From contig JADNYJ010000064.1 of assembly GCA_015501075.1 (NCBI GenBank), forward strand, positions 62,001 to 126,000: a stretch of 64,000 bases of DNA, written 5' to 3'. A program made the position numbers and the translations under genes. Positions 1 to 11,239 of this stretch are shown piece after piece. The number at the start of each line of letters is the position of its first letter. Position 1 is the first letter of the stretch. The notes beneath the pieces are model-generated. The model saw nothing but the letters and a program-made list of their open reading frames with translations. It was not told the DNA's origin and made no database searches. This DNA comes from Gymnopilus junonius (taxonomy: Eukaryota > Basidiomycota > Agaricomycetes > Agaricales > Galerinaceae).

Positions 1-345
1 GATGTTTTCGAGCTTGCGCAAGGCGATGCCTGTGTCTGGCTCCTCGGTTCCCTTTTTTGAATACCAGGCGGGATCGACGACTCTTTGGTAGAAGTCATCA
101 TTGGAGTCGAAGGTAAATCCATAAAAGTACATGTATTCATCTGAATCGACTCGAGGAGGCGGTGGGATCGCGTTTAACATTTGGAATTTACTCTGGTGGT
201 CGACGTAGAAGCGGATGATGATAAAGTTCTTGAAAGTCACATGGTTTTGATCAGCTAGATTAGCGGCCTCGGCGCCTACTATCACCACCATCGTAAGCCC
301 TCTGGATTGACTGGTTACAGAATATTCAAGCGCTTCAGTCTAGTG
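1..345 (-). CDS. Hypothetical protein, 3' part cut off by the window edge
   Basis: An open frame runs on the minus strand from about 345 to base 1 without a stop. An ATG lies at 291..289 and 97 codons follow it to the edge. The frame also stays open a little upstream of that ATG to a possible CACTAG splice acceptor near 346, so the 291 ATG may be internal. The visible part has a hydrophobic start (MVVIVGAEAANL) and an aromatic-rich stretch with PPPPRVDSDEYMYFYGFTF. I do not recognise the family. Composition looks like real coding sequence and not a shadow frame, but with one end missing the call stays tentative. Confidence 0.45.
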
Positions 346-2170
346 AACTTTAGGACACCTTACATCTGCTGACAAAATGGATCTATCAATGTCAGTGGCC
401 CTCTGTTTTCAATACTCTGAGCCGTTATCGGTCTTTAGGGGTATTCCCAACTCAAATCGTCATTTTTTAGACTTTGTAAATCAGACAGCAAAAGCTCCGC
501 CCTAGGCTAGCTGCTATCTCTGTCCCAGTCTGCTCCCTTCCTACCTCAGTCCTCAACCTGCTATCCCAAATCCATAATCGATTCCACCCCCCTCCAGTCA
601 TCCCCATGTGCACATCTCCAATCAGGATGAAAGTGTCTCCAAGTCCCTAACATTTTGGCCCCCCCTCTTACCTTCAATGCAGAGTCTACTACACCCCTGT
701 CAGATAGTGCAGAAGTCGGCTCATCAAAATTCAGGATTGTTGAACGACTAACGACAGTCTTTGGATTCCTCAATGCACCGCAAAAGGGAATGCCAGCCAA
801 ACTGACAGGAAAAGGTGTATGCTAAAGGCGAGGGAAGCAAAGGCGGGACGTTGCATCAATTAATCCCCCAATGACTAGGAGTGTGTGAGGACATCCAACT
901 CCATTATCTCGAAGACAATGTTCCGAAACACAGCACGGCCGTTTTGCACAGATGGGCTAAACAAGGGCATTGAACGGACCGCGCGCAGCCTAATATCCTG
1001 TCTCAGTATGCGATAAATTCCAATGTCAATACTTGCGCCTCTGGTTATCAAGGGGAATTTTTTGCAGTATAGCAGCGTCTAGGCCTGCAGAGAAAGCATC
1101 TGAAAGTTGCGGACAGAGTCACCCAAGATCATGCAAGCCAGGGAGTGACGGAGTAGGGTGCAACCCCTACAGAGGTGCCTGTTGACGAACTGCCGATGGT
1201 CGACGGGTCTTCCTGTGTGATACTGGGTAATATTTGCATCTTGCAAACGTTTTTCGCACTTTACTGATTTTTTTTTTCGATAGAATATCTAGCAAACAAG
1301 TTGTATTCTCCTTTGCTTCCAGAGCCGAATTCCATGAAAAAGAATGCTTGCCCCCCTTTCAGGCGACAGGAGCGAGCTACGGATTGTTCAAGAAAGTTGC
1401 GATGGAGTCATTTCCACTGTGCTCAAAAAATATCTAGATGCTTACGAAAGAGCGGAAGCTCAGAATGTCAGGGCCGTGACCTCGAGCTACAGAACACCGA
1501 GAGAGATCCTTCAATCCACGAAGGAAACTTCCTCTTGTCAAAGGAGCGACGAATATCTTGTTGTTATATACCTCACCAAGGGTATTCTCGCCCACAAGCA
1601 AGCCTGCGAACGTTGTTCTGATCGAAAAAGAGAAAGGTTTGGTTGGATGGTATTATTTATGCACGCATGCCTTCTGTACGTATATGTAGATGAGTACACT
1701 CGACATCGAGCCAGTTTACCTATTTGTAACAACATGGACGAATGAAATGGGGGTGGTTGAGGATATTTGCTATGAAGCGTATTTAAAGTAAAGTGAATGA
1801 TGAAAATGCAAAAAAAAAATGTGTGGAATCGAATATGCCTTATGGTGTACGGAAAGAAACGAAAAGAAGAGCAACTAATTGTTGGAGTATATGCAAAGTA
1901 AAGCAAAGCAGAACCGAGAAATTGTCCCGAGTCAAGCAAAGGGATATGTGTGGTATGCAGCGTGACGAAAAAATATAACAACGCTCGCAGTCGTGTAATG
2001 ACACCAGGAAGAGAAATGAAGATGAAGTGAAATAAAAAAGGAATGAAATCGCAGTAATACACTGAAAGGAAGGAAGGGGGGAATCTTGAACATAGTCACA
2101 CTATACCAACGACTCCTTGAAGAACAAAAATGGACTGGCAAAACAGAACCACCCATCCCACAAAGATGAA
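346..2170. other. Intergenic stretch without a convincing gene
   Basis: Several open frames exist on both strands, the longest being 133 codons on the plus strand at 1344-1745 and 174 codons on the minus strand at 1538-2062. The plus frame has a passably normal amino-acid mix around residues 10-60 and could be a terminal exon. I find no matching upstream exon, no domain and no family resemblance. The minus frame is very rich in Phe, Ser and Tyr and looks like a shadow of A-rich sequence. The 2000-2170 part is probably the 3' untranslated region of the minus-strand gene that ends at 2171. Confidence 0.4.
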
Positions 2171-4577
2171 TCATGACAAATACCTCCCCTCCTCATCCAC
2201 CATCCCCAATCCCACCGGCCCATCATCCCGCAGCTGCACCGGAATCCCATGAGCAACCTGCGTCTGCATCTCCCCAACACTAACCCCAAAACTCGAATAC
2301 GAAACCCCACTCACGCCCGTACTTATACTCCGCTCGCTTACCAGCCCTCTCCGCACACTCAACGCCCGTGTAAAATTGATCGAATTGTACGCAGGCGGGG
2401 GCATATCGTATAACGAGGTATTGGGCAGTGGCGCCGGTGGTAAATCCCTCTGGTCGCTCGTCAGCGAGTGCACATACCGTGCCAAGTCCTCGTGCGACGC
2501 TTTCGTGATGGGTGGTTGTCTGCTGTGCAGGTGCGCTGGATCGGGGCTGAGCGTGTCCTGGCGTAAATGGGGATTGGAAGCGGGGATGGTGATGGTGTTA
2601 TAGTTATCGTCATCGTCGTCATTGCTGATGGTCATGTTTTGTAATGTCATATGAATAGAATCCTGAGGAGGTAGTGAAGATGTTGAAGCCGTGCTGATGT
2701 CGAAAGAAAGTGGAGATGGAGACGGAGACGTAGCCGGGGTAGAGGAAGATGTGCGTGAGTAAGAATGCGCGTGTGGATGAGGTGTGGGCGGTGTTGACAT
2801 GATCACTGGCGTGGGAGGAAGCGATCGCTGAGGGCGGGGTATGGGTGGTATCGGCGAAGCACTGCGAGCATCCCTGCTGGGGTATGAAGAAGTAGAAGTA
2901 GAAGGAGCAGTAAATGAAGGATAAGTCCCTATCTGGCTCGAACTCTGCACGCGTCTCGCCCCAGGCACGTTCGAGCTCACAACAGGAGGTGGTACAGGCG
3001 GTGGCTGAGGTAACGGTCTTCTTCCAGACCTGCTTGTGGTCGATGCACTCGATCTCACACTATCCGTACGCATGATAGAACGAGGAACCGTAGGTAAACC
3101 CTGGTCTTTCGTCGGGTCAAAATAATCTCCAGTGTCCCCATGCTGGTGGTCTGACATTTCGAACGGCGACGTCTTGGACCGTGAAATGATAGGCTGAGAA
3201 GATAAGTGTGATGCAGCACGGGTAAAAGTCGCCGAAACGGGCGTTGAAGGCTGCGAGCTGAAATTTCGACCATTCAGTGACTTGGAATACTGTACAGGTG
3301 GATGTGGTACTGGAGGTCTATCAAGGCTGCTTTCTGAGGCGTAGAAAGACGGGTCAATGTATCCATGTGAGGGGGCCCGCGAACGATGGCTGAAAGACTC
3401 CGAAGTACACAGAAAGCGTGTTTCCGCATGTCGCATCTCTGGAAGCGAGAACGTATCAAAATTATCGTCTTCCACATCCGAATCCGTCATGGAAGGTAGT
3501 GTAGTCCTTGGACTATGCAAAGGCGACGACGAAGGCGAATCCGGATACGGCGAGGTTGTGGGTACGTCCGGTGCTGAGCCCCTCCGCACTCCCTCTCCCG
3601 ATAACTTTGGGAAGATAGGCTCCCCGTACAAAAACTTCCGAAACCTAGGGTCCGATCTAAAAGGCACTTCATCTGCACTGGGACCCTGGATGCTCAAGTC
3701 CGGTACGCTGACATTTTGTCCATCAAGGTTGGGCACCAGCATCCATTCCTGCAGATCCGTCACCAGCAGCATGGCCGTGAGTAGAAGATAATCGAGGAGC
3801 AGCACCGAAACTCCTTGAAATCCTGGTAAATCTTTCGGGTCGTATTTGTCGTGAAGGGTTTCATATACAGTTACTCTCATGGGGTCCGGACCTTTGGGAG
3901 TTACAAGTGTGGCTACAGGGCCCTTGACTGAGGTCGTAGTGCACTTGAAAGATAGTTAATTTGACAGATCCCACGAGTAGACGAACGTGCTTACCCAGTA
4001 GGTGGTTCCATATTTTTTCCATTTCATGTGATGTGAGTACTCAGGGATGCTAAACTTTCGGTTGGAACTACGTTTAAATGGTCAGACAGATGTATGAAAG
4101 ACTAAAGCAGAACGTAACGACGTACTTTGGGTTGGCTCCAAATGAAAGCAGCGTCTCCCCTCCATACCAACGTGCATTCTTCATCTGAATGAGAACACCA
4201 TCCGTATAATCCTTCCCCGTGTTCGTAGGTCGATATCGGGGCCATTTGATAAACGCGGCCTTGACAGTAGATTGCTTACGGTCCTTCCTGTGGATCGTGG
4301 TAGACGTTCCTACGGTCTTGAATTGATAGAGCACCTCCTTCGTGGCGGGGTCCTCTACCGATGAGTCTAGAAAGGAACGAGAAGAGAACTGTAAAGTTAG
4401 AAGAGGAGTCTTGCTGTTAGACGGCGGCTCGGAAGGGTCTTGACGACGTAGTAACGGCAGCTTAACCGAGGGAAGAATGGACATGCGAGGGGAAGCCTTT
4501 GGAGGAACAATTGTATCATCTGGTCCGGGTTCTGAGGAGGAATTTGAGCGACGACGGCGCATGATGTCCTTCATCAT
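2171..4577 (-). CDS. DUF6593-domain protein with long disordered C-terminus
   Basis: Three exons fit: 4577..4126, 4067..3995 and 3943..2171, with GTACGT and GTAAGC donors, giving about 765 residues. The N-terminal half (about 45-245) has the pattern I associate with the basidiomycete DUF6593 family: short beta-rich segments, an NARWYGGETLLSFG stretch, then HHMKWKKYGTTYWCTTT and a hydrophobic VSVLLLDYLLLTAMLLVTD segment before EWMLVP. From about residue 270 on, the protein is Ser/Pro/Thr-rich and probably disordered, with proline runs, a DDDDD patch and a PPPAYNSI motif near the end. The start was chosen at the MMKDIMRRRR methionine; an in-frame start further upstream (4679) is possible. Function is unknown. 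The three-exon frame joins without conflict, so the model is good even though the role is not. Confidence 0.8.
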
Positions 4578-5458
4578 GGTTGATGATGATGGAGGACAGA
4601 GACGAAGAAGGGTCGACCGCGAGCACCACTTTCTTGTGAAATTATGGAAACATCCCAGCAAAGGAAGGGCGAGAGACAAGGAGCTTCCGCAATGCCGACT
4701 AGACCTTCAAAATAGATATTACCCGATTGCTGAGGTAAGAATTATCAAACACAACAAGCGGTGATGCACAGCATGTGGTGGCTGATGGGACTAGGCGACG
4801 CCGCGAGGTTCCATACGACCGACTCGCAAGGAAGCATGCTACTTTTTTGGTATCTCCAATCAGAAACGGTCTGGTTTCAAGATATCATATCGTCGGGGCA
4901 GATCCCCTTCAAACACCTGGGGAAAAATGTTTCCGGTTCTGTTGAGATATGTACAGACATAGGGGATTGGGCATTGGAGAACTGCTCCAAGACACACAGT
5001 TAATAGCTCTGGAAACTGTGTGTGTGCTGTGTGCCGGTATGCAGAAGAATTGCTGCGTGAGGTGGACTAACGAACGGCCGTAATTAGCCTGCATAGTGGG
5101 AGAAGATTTTCGGCGTGAATTGTATCTCGGGGTGTTCTTTCCGGATCAAGTTGACATGAACGGACGTCGCCAATCATCAGGACAGGGCCCAAGCTCGGAG
5201 TATGTTATGGACTTGTTATGGACTTGTTATGGACCTATAGTAAAGTAGCGACGTGATGGTCAACATCAAGGACATTGCATTGGCAAGAACATCTGAGTTG
5301 GCAAGTCTTGTGTCCTGTGTTTACATAATAGAACAAACGTCAAGTGTGTAGGCAAGAAATAATATCGCGATCCTCTCTTCATTCAATGTAAAAGTGCTGG
5401 AATGGTAACCTGAGGTGCATTATTCAATAGAGATATATACGTATTTCAGATTTGCACA
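4578..5458. other. Intergenic stretch with a short tandem repeat
   Basis: No gene is supported here. It holds the upstream side of the DUF6593 gene and the downstream side of the cullin fragment. An 11-bp unit beginning GTTATGGACTT is repeated three times in tandem at 5204-5236. The short ORFs on either strand have no recognisable content. Confidence 0.5.
5204..5236. repeat. Tandem repeat, 3 copies of an 11-bp unit
   Basis: The unit GTTATGGACTT occurs three times head to tail; the last copy ends in CCT instead of CTT. It lies in an intergenic region and has no evident function. Confidence 0.8.
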
Positions 5459-6639
5459 TTATCCATCGTCAGCAAAATCAGTCTGAAATGTTACTTGAGA
5501 AAGAGCCATTCTGCGAGCATAAATTCCGTAGTCAGTGGTATCTGTCCGCGAAGGGGCGAAGGAATATTCCGAGCCAGTATTACTCAGAGGATTCGAGTCG
5601 TCCTCGTCGTCCGTGGGTGGAGCCATAGTCGCAAAGACGGAACGGTGTATCAAGCGCAGGATTTCAGCAGCATCATAAGAACTCGTTGGAGGCTCAGCCC
5701 CCTGCCCCTGCTGAGGTAGTACGGATTCTGCGTAGCGTTCACCTGCAGTCGCTTTTTTGAAAGCCTCCAGGTTGAGGAATACGTCAACACACTCCTCTAC
5801 GACGGCCCGATTAATGACATAGCCATCTTTCTCGCGTTGCAGCTGGTTCGATATTGCAATGACAACCTGGGCCTTGATTGCAGGCTTGTTGATGATATGG
5901 GCAACAAACAACTCCGAGCCCATGTCGCGTATCGATGGAACGTTAGCAGATCGAATATAATTGCGATCCTAGTGTATAAACTATGTCAAATGGAAAACTT
6001 GGAGTATAATGAAAAGTGACTAGATACCATATATCTCAGGATGTCGCTCAAAAAGCGCATATTGGTTGCATGGTAGTCCCATGCTTCTCTGAGGGCTTTG
6101 AGTAATAATTCCTCTTCCGTCCTTTGCCTCACTGGATCGTCAGTAGTAACGGGAAAAGCTGGTATGACCATATTGTTCGCCAGGGATTCTAGATTCTCGA
6201 TAACAAGCCCTTTGACTCCATTATAAAGTATGTCGCCACCCTTGTAAAGCACAAGTCTGTATGCCGACCTATAGTTTTCCTCGAATGAAAGGTGGCTAAT
6301 GTTGTGGTTCAGAATATCCTTTACGTTCTTGGACAATTCTTGCCATGTTTTTTCCGGAGAAAAAGCATCCTGAGTATGCAAAAACTATGAGTATGAAGAT
6401 GGTCGATAAAATGAAACAAGCCTTACGCCTCTAGGGTTTGCCTGCAACAGAGTGCATGATCGCATTTACTCGATATTGAAACTTTGGAATTGCTTTAGAA
6501 GTAAGATTCAACTCACAACCTTTCGCCTGGAACGCTGTGATGCTGAAATGCTTCCCATTAGATGTTCAACGTTCAACAAAAGTGCGCAGAGCAGCACGTA
6601 CCGGCCATATCGTGGTTGAAAGATAGATGAACTTGCCAT
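5459..6639 (-). CDS. Truncated cullin-3-like protein with a foreign tail
   Basis: The protein starts MASSSIFQPRYG at 6639 and passes through small exons (about 6639..6602 and two more near 6560-6425). The main exons are about 6369..6028 and 5968..5459. The first 200 residues are clearly a cullin N-terminal repeat region of the CUL3 type. Diagnostic stretches are TWQELSKNVKDILNHNIS, LSFEENYRSAYRLVLYKGG, LLLKALREAWDYHATNM, RSANVPSIRDMG and KDGYVINRAVVEECVDVFL. A normal cullin is about 740-800 residues and continues into the cullin homology domain, the RBX1-binding part and the neddylated lysine. Here the cullin match stops after DVFLNLE and is replaced by about 110 unrelated residues ending in a stop. 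It could still bind a BTB-type adaptor but cannot recruit RBX1, so it is either a gene fragment or a possible competitor of full-length CUL3. Splicing is coherent. See the finding on the shared tail. Confidence 0.72.
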
Positions 6640-6777
6640 CAAGCCTCAAGGCCTCATGGCTGTTTTGGGCAGAAATGTCAATGTGACGTTACTCGTATGT
6701 GACGACGAAATACTCTTAGAAATTTCACAATTGGGAAATACACCCATCAAAACTTGATAAAAACATGGCAGTGAATG

Positions 6778-8265
6778 TCAAAGAAAGAGACATCCTTCGA
6801 GCGTAAAGTCCATAGTCTGTTGCTTCTGTTCGCGAAGACGCGAGAGAGTATTCAGGCGGAGGATAATTGAGTCGTCCTCTGTACCCTCATCCTGAAGCCT
6901 GATGCTATAACCAGCCATCTCCTGCTCTGCCTCCGTCACCTTCCTTGCAGAAATCGTCCGCCCGATTTCTATGACAGTAGAAGACACGTGTCTGGCTGCT
7001 GCGTCTAGCAAACTAACAAGCTGAGGCGAGGTTCCCGAACTGGATGCGTGCGATGTAATAACCGTTATCAGGATGCTGAGTGTGGCTTCTGCTCTTTCTT
7101 CGAGTGAGCGGAGGATGTTTAGATCGACATCGCGTAGCGGTCGTCGCTCATAGGTTTTGGCGTCCTCGATGATGTTGATCACAGCTTTTAAGACCTCCCT
7201 CAGGGTTCTGAGTAACGATGTGGGTGCATTTGATCGGCCAGCAATAAGAAGACACTCGAGGAGGAGCGGAAGGCTGCGATATGAACATCGTGTACGCCAC
7301 CATCTCGAGACAGAGGAAGTTGTTCATCGCCCGTGTCAAGATTGTCTTGCAAGGATAAAGGTGAGGACCTTGAACAGAAAATGTTATGCATATTGATTTG
7401 TAGAGACTAACTTTTTAAATCCGGTAGCTGCATCTTTACTTCTTTATGTCCATGTTCGTCTTCGTTTACTTGTCAATCCAGATTGCGAATTGGATTGTTG
7501 TCTGGACTTTCAGCTGCAATCGACTGGTCCGTGCTAAGTGCAGTTACTCCTCCAGTCGTTAGCATATCGAAGATCTGATTGCAGCTTCGTGACCTGAATC
7601 TGCATAGTTGCCATTTCATATTCATAATTCCAATGTATTTTCTTTATTTCTTCTGTTAAACTTGCTCCGCTGGCGCTACCACTAATTTTGAAGTTCTCTA
7701 TCAATCATAGAGTCTGTAACAAAATTCTGCTCGTGATTAAAACATATGTTGAGATAGGTTAAAGGGGGCGTACATATTCCATAAACTCGGGATAACATCG
7801 TGCTAACTCGAAGTAAACGTCACTAGACAGATCACGGAAGCGAGAGGCGTGAAGAGTAGCCATTGTCTGACGCGCTTTTGCGCTTTGGATGGAACTCCTC
7901 TTTTCAGGTAGAAAGGCAAGCAGACCCTCTTTCTCTTTCGTCCTTCTGAGAAGCTTATCGTATATGTCCATGGATAATTCGTGGAATAGCTCCGATGTCA
8001 GCCTTATTAGCTTTGGCCTTGGTGAATAGTCGCGCTCAGGAGATGCTTAAGGAAGAGAGTTAGAACAGCCAAAAGCAATGAAACCCCGAGACGGACCAGC
8101 AGCCAGATGTTTGCCCAACTCTTTGAAGTAAGTTTTCGCCATTCGTCGATACTTGATGACGGGTACAGTAGGAGGCCATTCTAGAAAATCTTTAAGTGAA
8201 CTGTAAATATCCTTGCGATGATCAGATATGGCACTTGGAGTTGGGGACGATGCACGGGCGCTCAT
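6778..8265 (-). pseudogene. Decayed SPA2-like polarity scaffold gene
   Basis: The first exon (from ATG at 8265) reads MSARASSPTPSAISD followed by VIKYRRMAKTYFKELGKHLAA, as at the start of basidiomycete SPA2. The next exon carries both copies of the Spa2-homology (GIT-type) repeat: LIRLTSELFHELSMDIYDKL, and about 40 residues later ATLHASRFRDLSSDVYFELA. The expected long coiled-coil middle is absent. The sequence then resumes with the C-terminal SPA2 region (AGRSNAPTSLLRTLREV, YERRPLRDVDLNILRSLEER, SLLDAAARHVSSTVIEIG) at about 7260-6920. After EAEQE the frame becomes doubtful and a tail related to that of the neighbouring cullin fragment appears out of frame. SPA2 normally scaffolds the polarisome at hyphal tips and is around 900-1000 residues; this copy would be under 450. 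I infer a decayed paralogue and expect an intact SPA2 elsewhere in the genome. Confidence 0.68.
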
Positions 8266-8656
8266 GGGCACGCCAGAAAGGGAGCACGAAAACAAGTCGC
8301 TTCTAGATCTTTATCCACCAAAACAAGTTAACCCATGACTATGCTGGTCAGCCAGGTTCCTTGTGGCTAGTACTGGATCTTTAATCGTCCCCTTCGCCAG
8401 GGTGAGCCGGAATCTTAACGAAGGCTTGCACAATTATTGGAAAAAAAAAAGGGTTCGCCATCCCAGAGTCCTCTTTCCGTTCCCTGGATCTGCTCTTGCA
8501 AAGTGTCTGTAGAGCGGAGACGACCTGTCATTGTTAGAGTGACGATGCGTGAAAATGGGTGTGACAGTTATTTGTTGTGACATGGTAGAGCAACGGCCAA
8601 ACATTCTTTCTTTCACCTCCACCACCATTAGTCGCGTCCCTCCGCACGAAACCATC

Positions 8657-9194
8657 ATGTCCTCCAACGTCACTAGTCCTTCTGGAAACAAGTAAGCACA
8701 CGAAAAACCATTCTGTCCTATCAATTTCACATTTGACGCGTCTGGCCACCAGAAACACCGCTTCTCAAGGCGAGAAAACTAACGCGTCGCCCTCTTCCAA
8801 AGGAAAGGCCAAAGCCGTAGAACAGACCGTAGAAGAAGACGAGGAGGAAGATGGTGAAGACGAAGACGAAGAAATGGGCTCTGAGCAAGAGGAAGAAGAC
8901 GAAGAAGTGAGTAACTCACCACTCTTTTTTTCTATCTTCAACATTGGATCGCGTCATTTTGTTCTATGCCTTCTGAAGCTCATATTTGGATTCCGCTGAC
9001 ATTCTTTCTGTCATTCTGCCTATTAGGAGGAAGAGGAATTTGAAGAGATTGACCCTAGCGTCATTCTGCCTACTGGTAGACGCACGCGCGGTATCAAGGT
9101 TGACTATACCTCTAAGGAAGCTCTTGAGAAAGCCGGCCTGAAAGGTGATGAAGATGACGATGAAGAGGATGCCGACGTCGAAATGAAGCACTAA
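8657..9194 (+). CDS. CHZ1: CHZ1-type histone H2A.Z chaperone
   Basis: Three exons (8657-8691, 8753-8906, 9027-9194) join in frame to give 118 residues. Residues 10-70 are a Lys/Ser start and then a highly acidic Glu/Asp tract. The C-terminal part holds the CHZ motif: EEIDPSVILPTGRRTRGIKV followed by DYTSKEALEKAG, ending in a second acidic patch. In yeast, Chz1 binds H2A.Z-H2B dimers and hands them to the SWR1 remodeller in the nucleus; that role is carried over from the family and not visible directly. Length fits the small CHZ-domain proteins of basidiomycetes. The start was chosen at the first ATG with a clean GTAAGC donor 35 nt downstream. Confidence 0.88.
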
Positions 9195-11239
9195 GGAGCC
9201 CGCATTGCCTGTCGTGAAAGAATCTCTTGTTGTATGTAATGTGAGACCGTTTTCCTTGCACTACATTGTTCGTCGTGTCTGATCTCACGTTTTATCCTAG
9301 GTGTCTACTCTTTCTTGTTCAAGTAGATCATCGTCTTCGGTGATGCCCCCGTGGTGAAGCTTTCTGAATACTTTCCTCGATTATCTTTATTTTTACTATT
9401 TGAACCAATTTTTTAAAATTCTGCAACGGCCCCAAAGACCCGGTTCTCCTTATGAATGACTGCTCAAGCAAAATATTACCCACAATGTTGGAGGGCAAAC
9501 CATGCAGCTGACTGACCGGAACGCGATTGTGGAGCCTTTGTCCATGACATTGTGCTTCTATTTTCTAGCGAAACATGTAACAGCGCTTCGACGACGGTGG
9601 TCGACATATTTTGACTTACGAAAAACAAGAGGACCGAAGGATTTTTCAGTCATAGCGGCATAGCGGCATAGCGAAGTGTCCGCGCATGACGGCGTTACAC
9701 TTTTATAGTGAATCCTTCATCTGTTTTCTCGTCTACTCTGGGTCGGTATCACGCTACTACCATCCTGGTCTCGTGTGCTGCTTTCCGAATATCCGCTGAC
9801 GTTCTGGTCATTACTGAACGGACAAGTTCCCGGTATTGCGTGATTGCTTTCGCTCGTATCCCCGAACTCCTGGAAACTTGCAAGATGTTGAAAGTCCTTC
9901 GACAAGTAAGGAAGATTTTTGACTATTCGTGGAAACGAAAGACTGATTGCCAAAATCCCAAGTTAGCCAATTGCTGAGGACCTCATAACAGGTTTATCGC
10001 ATGGCAATGAGAGTGACATCGTCGCTGGAAATTCAGTGTGTCAACGACGTGCAGTCCAAGTCAAACCAATGGGATTTGCAGTCACGTCAATGTCGCACGA
10101 GTAATAAGTATGGCGGCACCTTATAGCTATCCGCCAACTCGGTGCTGTCGTCGCGACAGTAAAACCCGGAAAGGAGGGTTGTGTTGTTTTCTCTATGGAA
10201 ATAGGCCGTGAATTTCTATAAGCGCGAAGGATGGCAGAGCCAGCTGCTTAGGTCCTGTGTACTATGCAAACTAGATGCAGTGAGATCGTGTTATACAAGT
10301 TTACAATACTTGTCACATAAAGGTTGGACGCTGATGAGGCGTGCCAATTCCCAAACGAAAGCATTTAAATCTGTGACTGATAGACTTGTTTTTGATAAAA
10401 TGAGATGCAAACATTCCATGTTTCAGGGCTAGATGGATTGGGCGCTTCCTTGGGCGCTTCACGGCGCCACGCCCGGTGAGTCGAAGCCGTCAGAGTATAC
10501 ACTATTCTCATTTTTAGAATTACATGTATTTAAAATCAGTGTCAGAACAGCTAACTTACATGAGGAGGTCTATCAGCTCCCGTTGAATAACGTACATTCT
10601 GCGACGAGGAAGACGATGGGCAGGGTCATCCCACATTGTCTGAGATCAGATATAACATTTATTTCGAGGAAAGATGATGAGCTTGAGGTTGGCGGAAGAC
10701 CAGCCCGGGGCCTGCTCGACATCGAGGAGAGTACAATTCGTCGATTTGAAGAAGAAAACAAGACTTATGAACCATAAAAAGAATGTAGGACTGGTGCGCG
10801 GGATAGTATTGACCAACCTGCAAAAGGATTTTGTGGAATTCGGAGTTTAACTTTATCATGAGGCGCGCGCAGTGAGATGTGGAGCGCGGGATTTTTTGTG
10901 CATGTAGTATGCCATACATCTCGACTGCAAGCGCGTCCTCCGTTTACGACTCACTACGTGGTACAGCTGAAATTCAAACGATTGGCGTCTCTTTCGTGTT
11001 TTTAATGTGCCATGTAAGTACCTAGTCCAGGCTGTTCAAAGCAGCTGATGCCATGCACTTAGAGCGAAATGGAACATTGCTCGAGCTAGGCATTGTGGGC
11101 AAGCTCCACAAATGCATCTGAAACGTATAGCATCATGATAGGGGTATGAAACGTTAAGTGACATGAAAATACAGGGTGAATATGGATATGTTAGGGAGTG
11201 TACTAGAGAGAAAAAATAGTGTGTATGGCACTGGTGCAA
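9195..11239. other. Intergenic stretch, gene remnants at most
   Basis: No confident gene. A plus-strand frame at 9708-9977 has a short stretch (CAAFRISADVLVIT) reminiscent of the third segment of DUF6533-type membrane proteins, but nothing before or after supports a gene, so it may be a relic. A plus-strand frame of 114 codons at 10433-10777 has ordinary composition but no recognisable domain. A short tandem repeat of CATAGCGG lies near 9652-9671. The 3' end of the receptor-like gene begins at 11240. Confidence 0.45.

Noticed and set aside
1538..2062. 174-codon minus-strand ORF with hydrophobic residues
   Set aside because: Read from A-rich plus-strand sequence; high Phe/Tyr/Ser/His and no conserved motif.
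9708..9977. Possible DUF6533-type membrane protein fragment
   Set aside because: Only about 14 residues resemble the family; no flanking exons.
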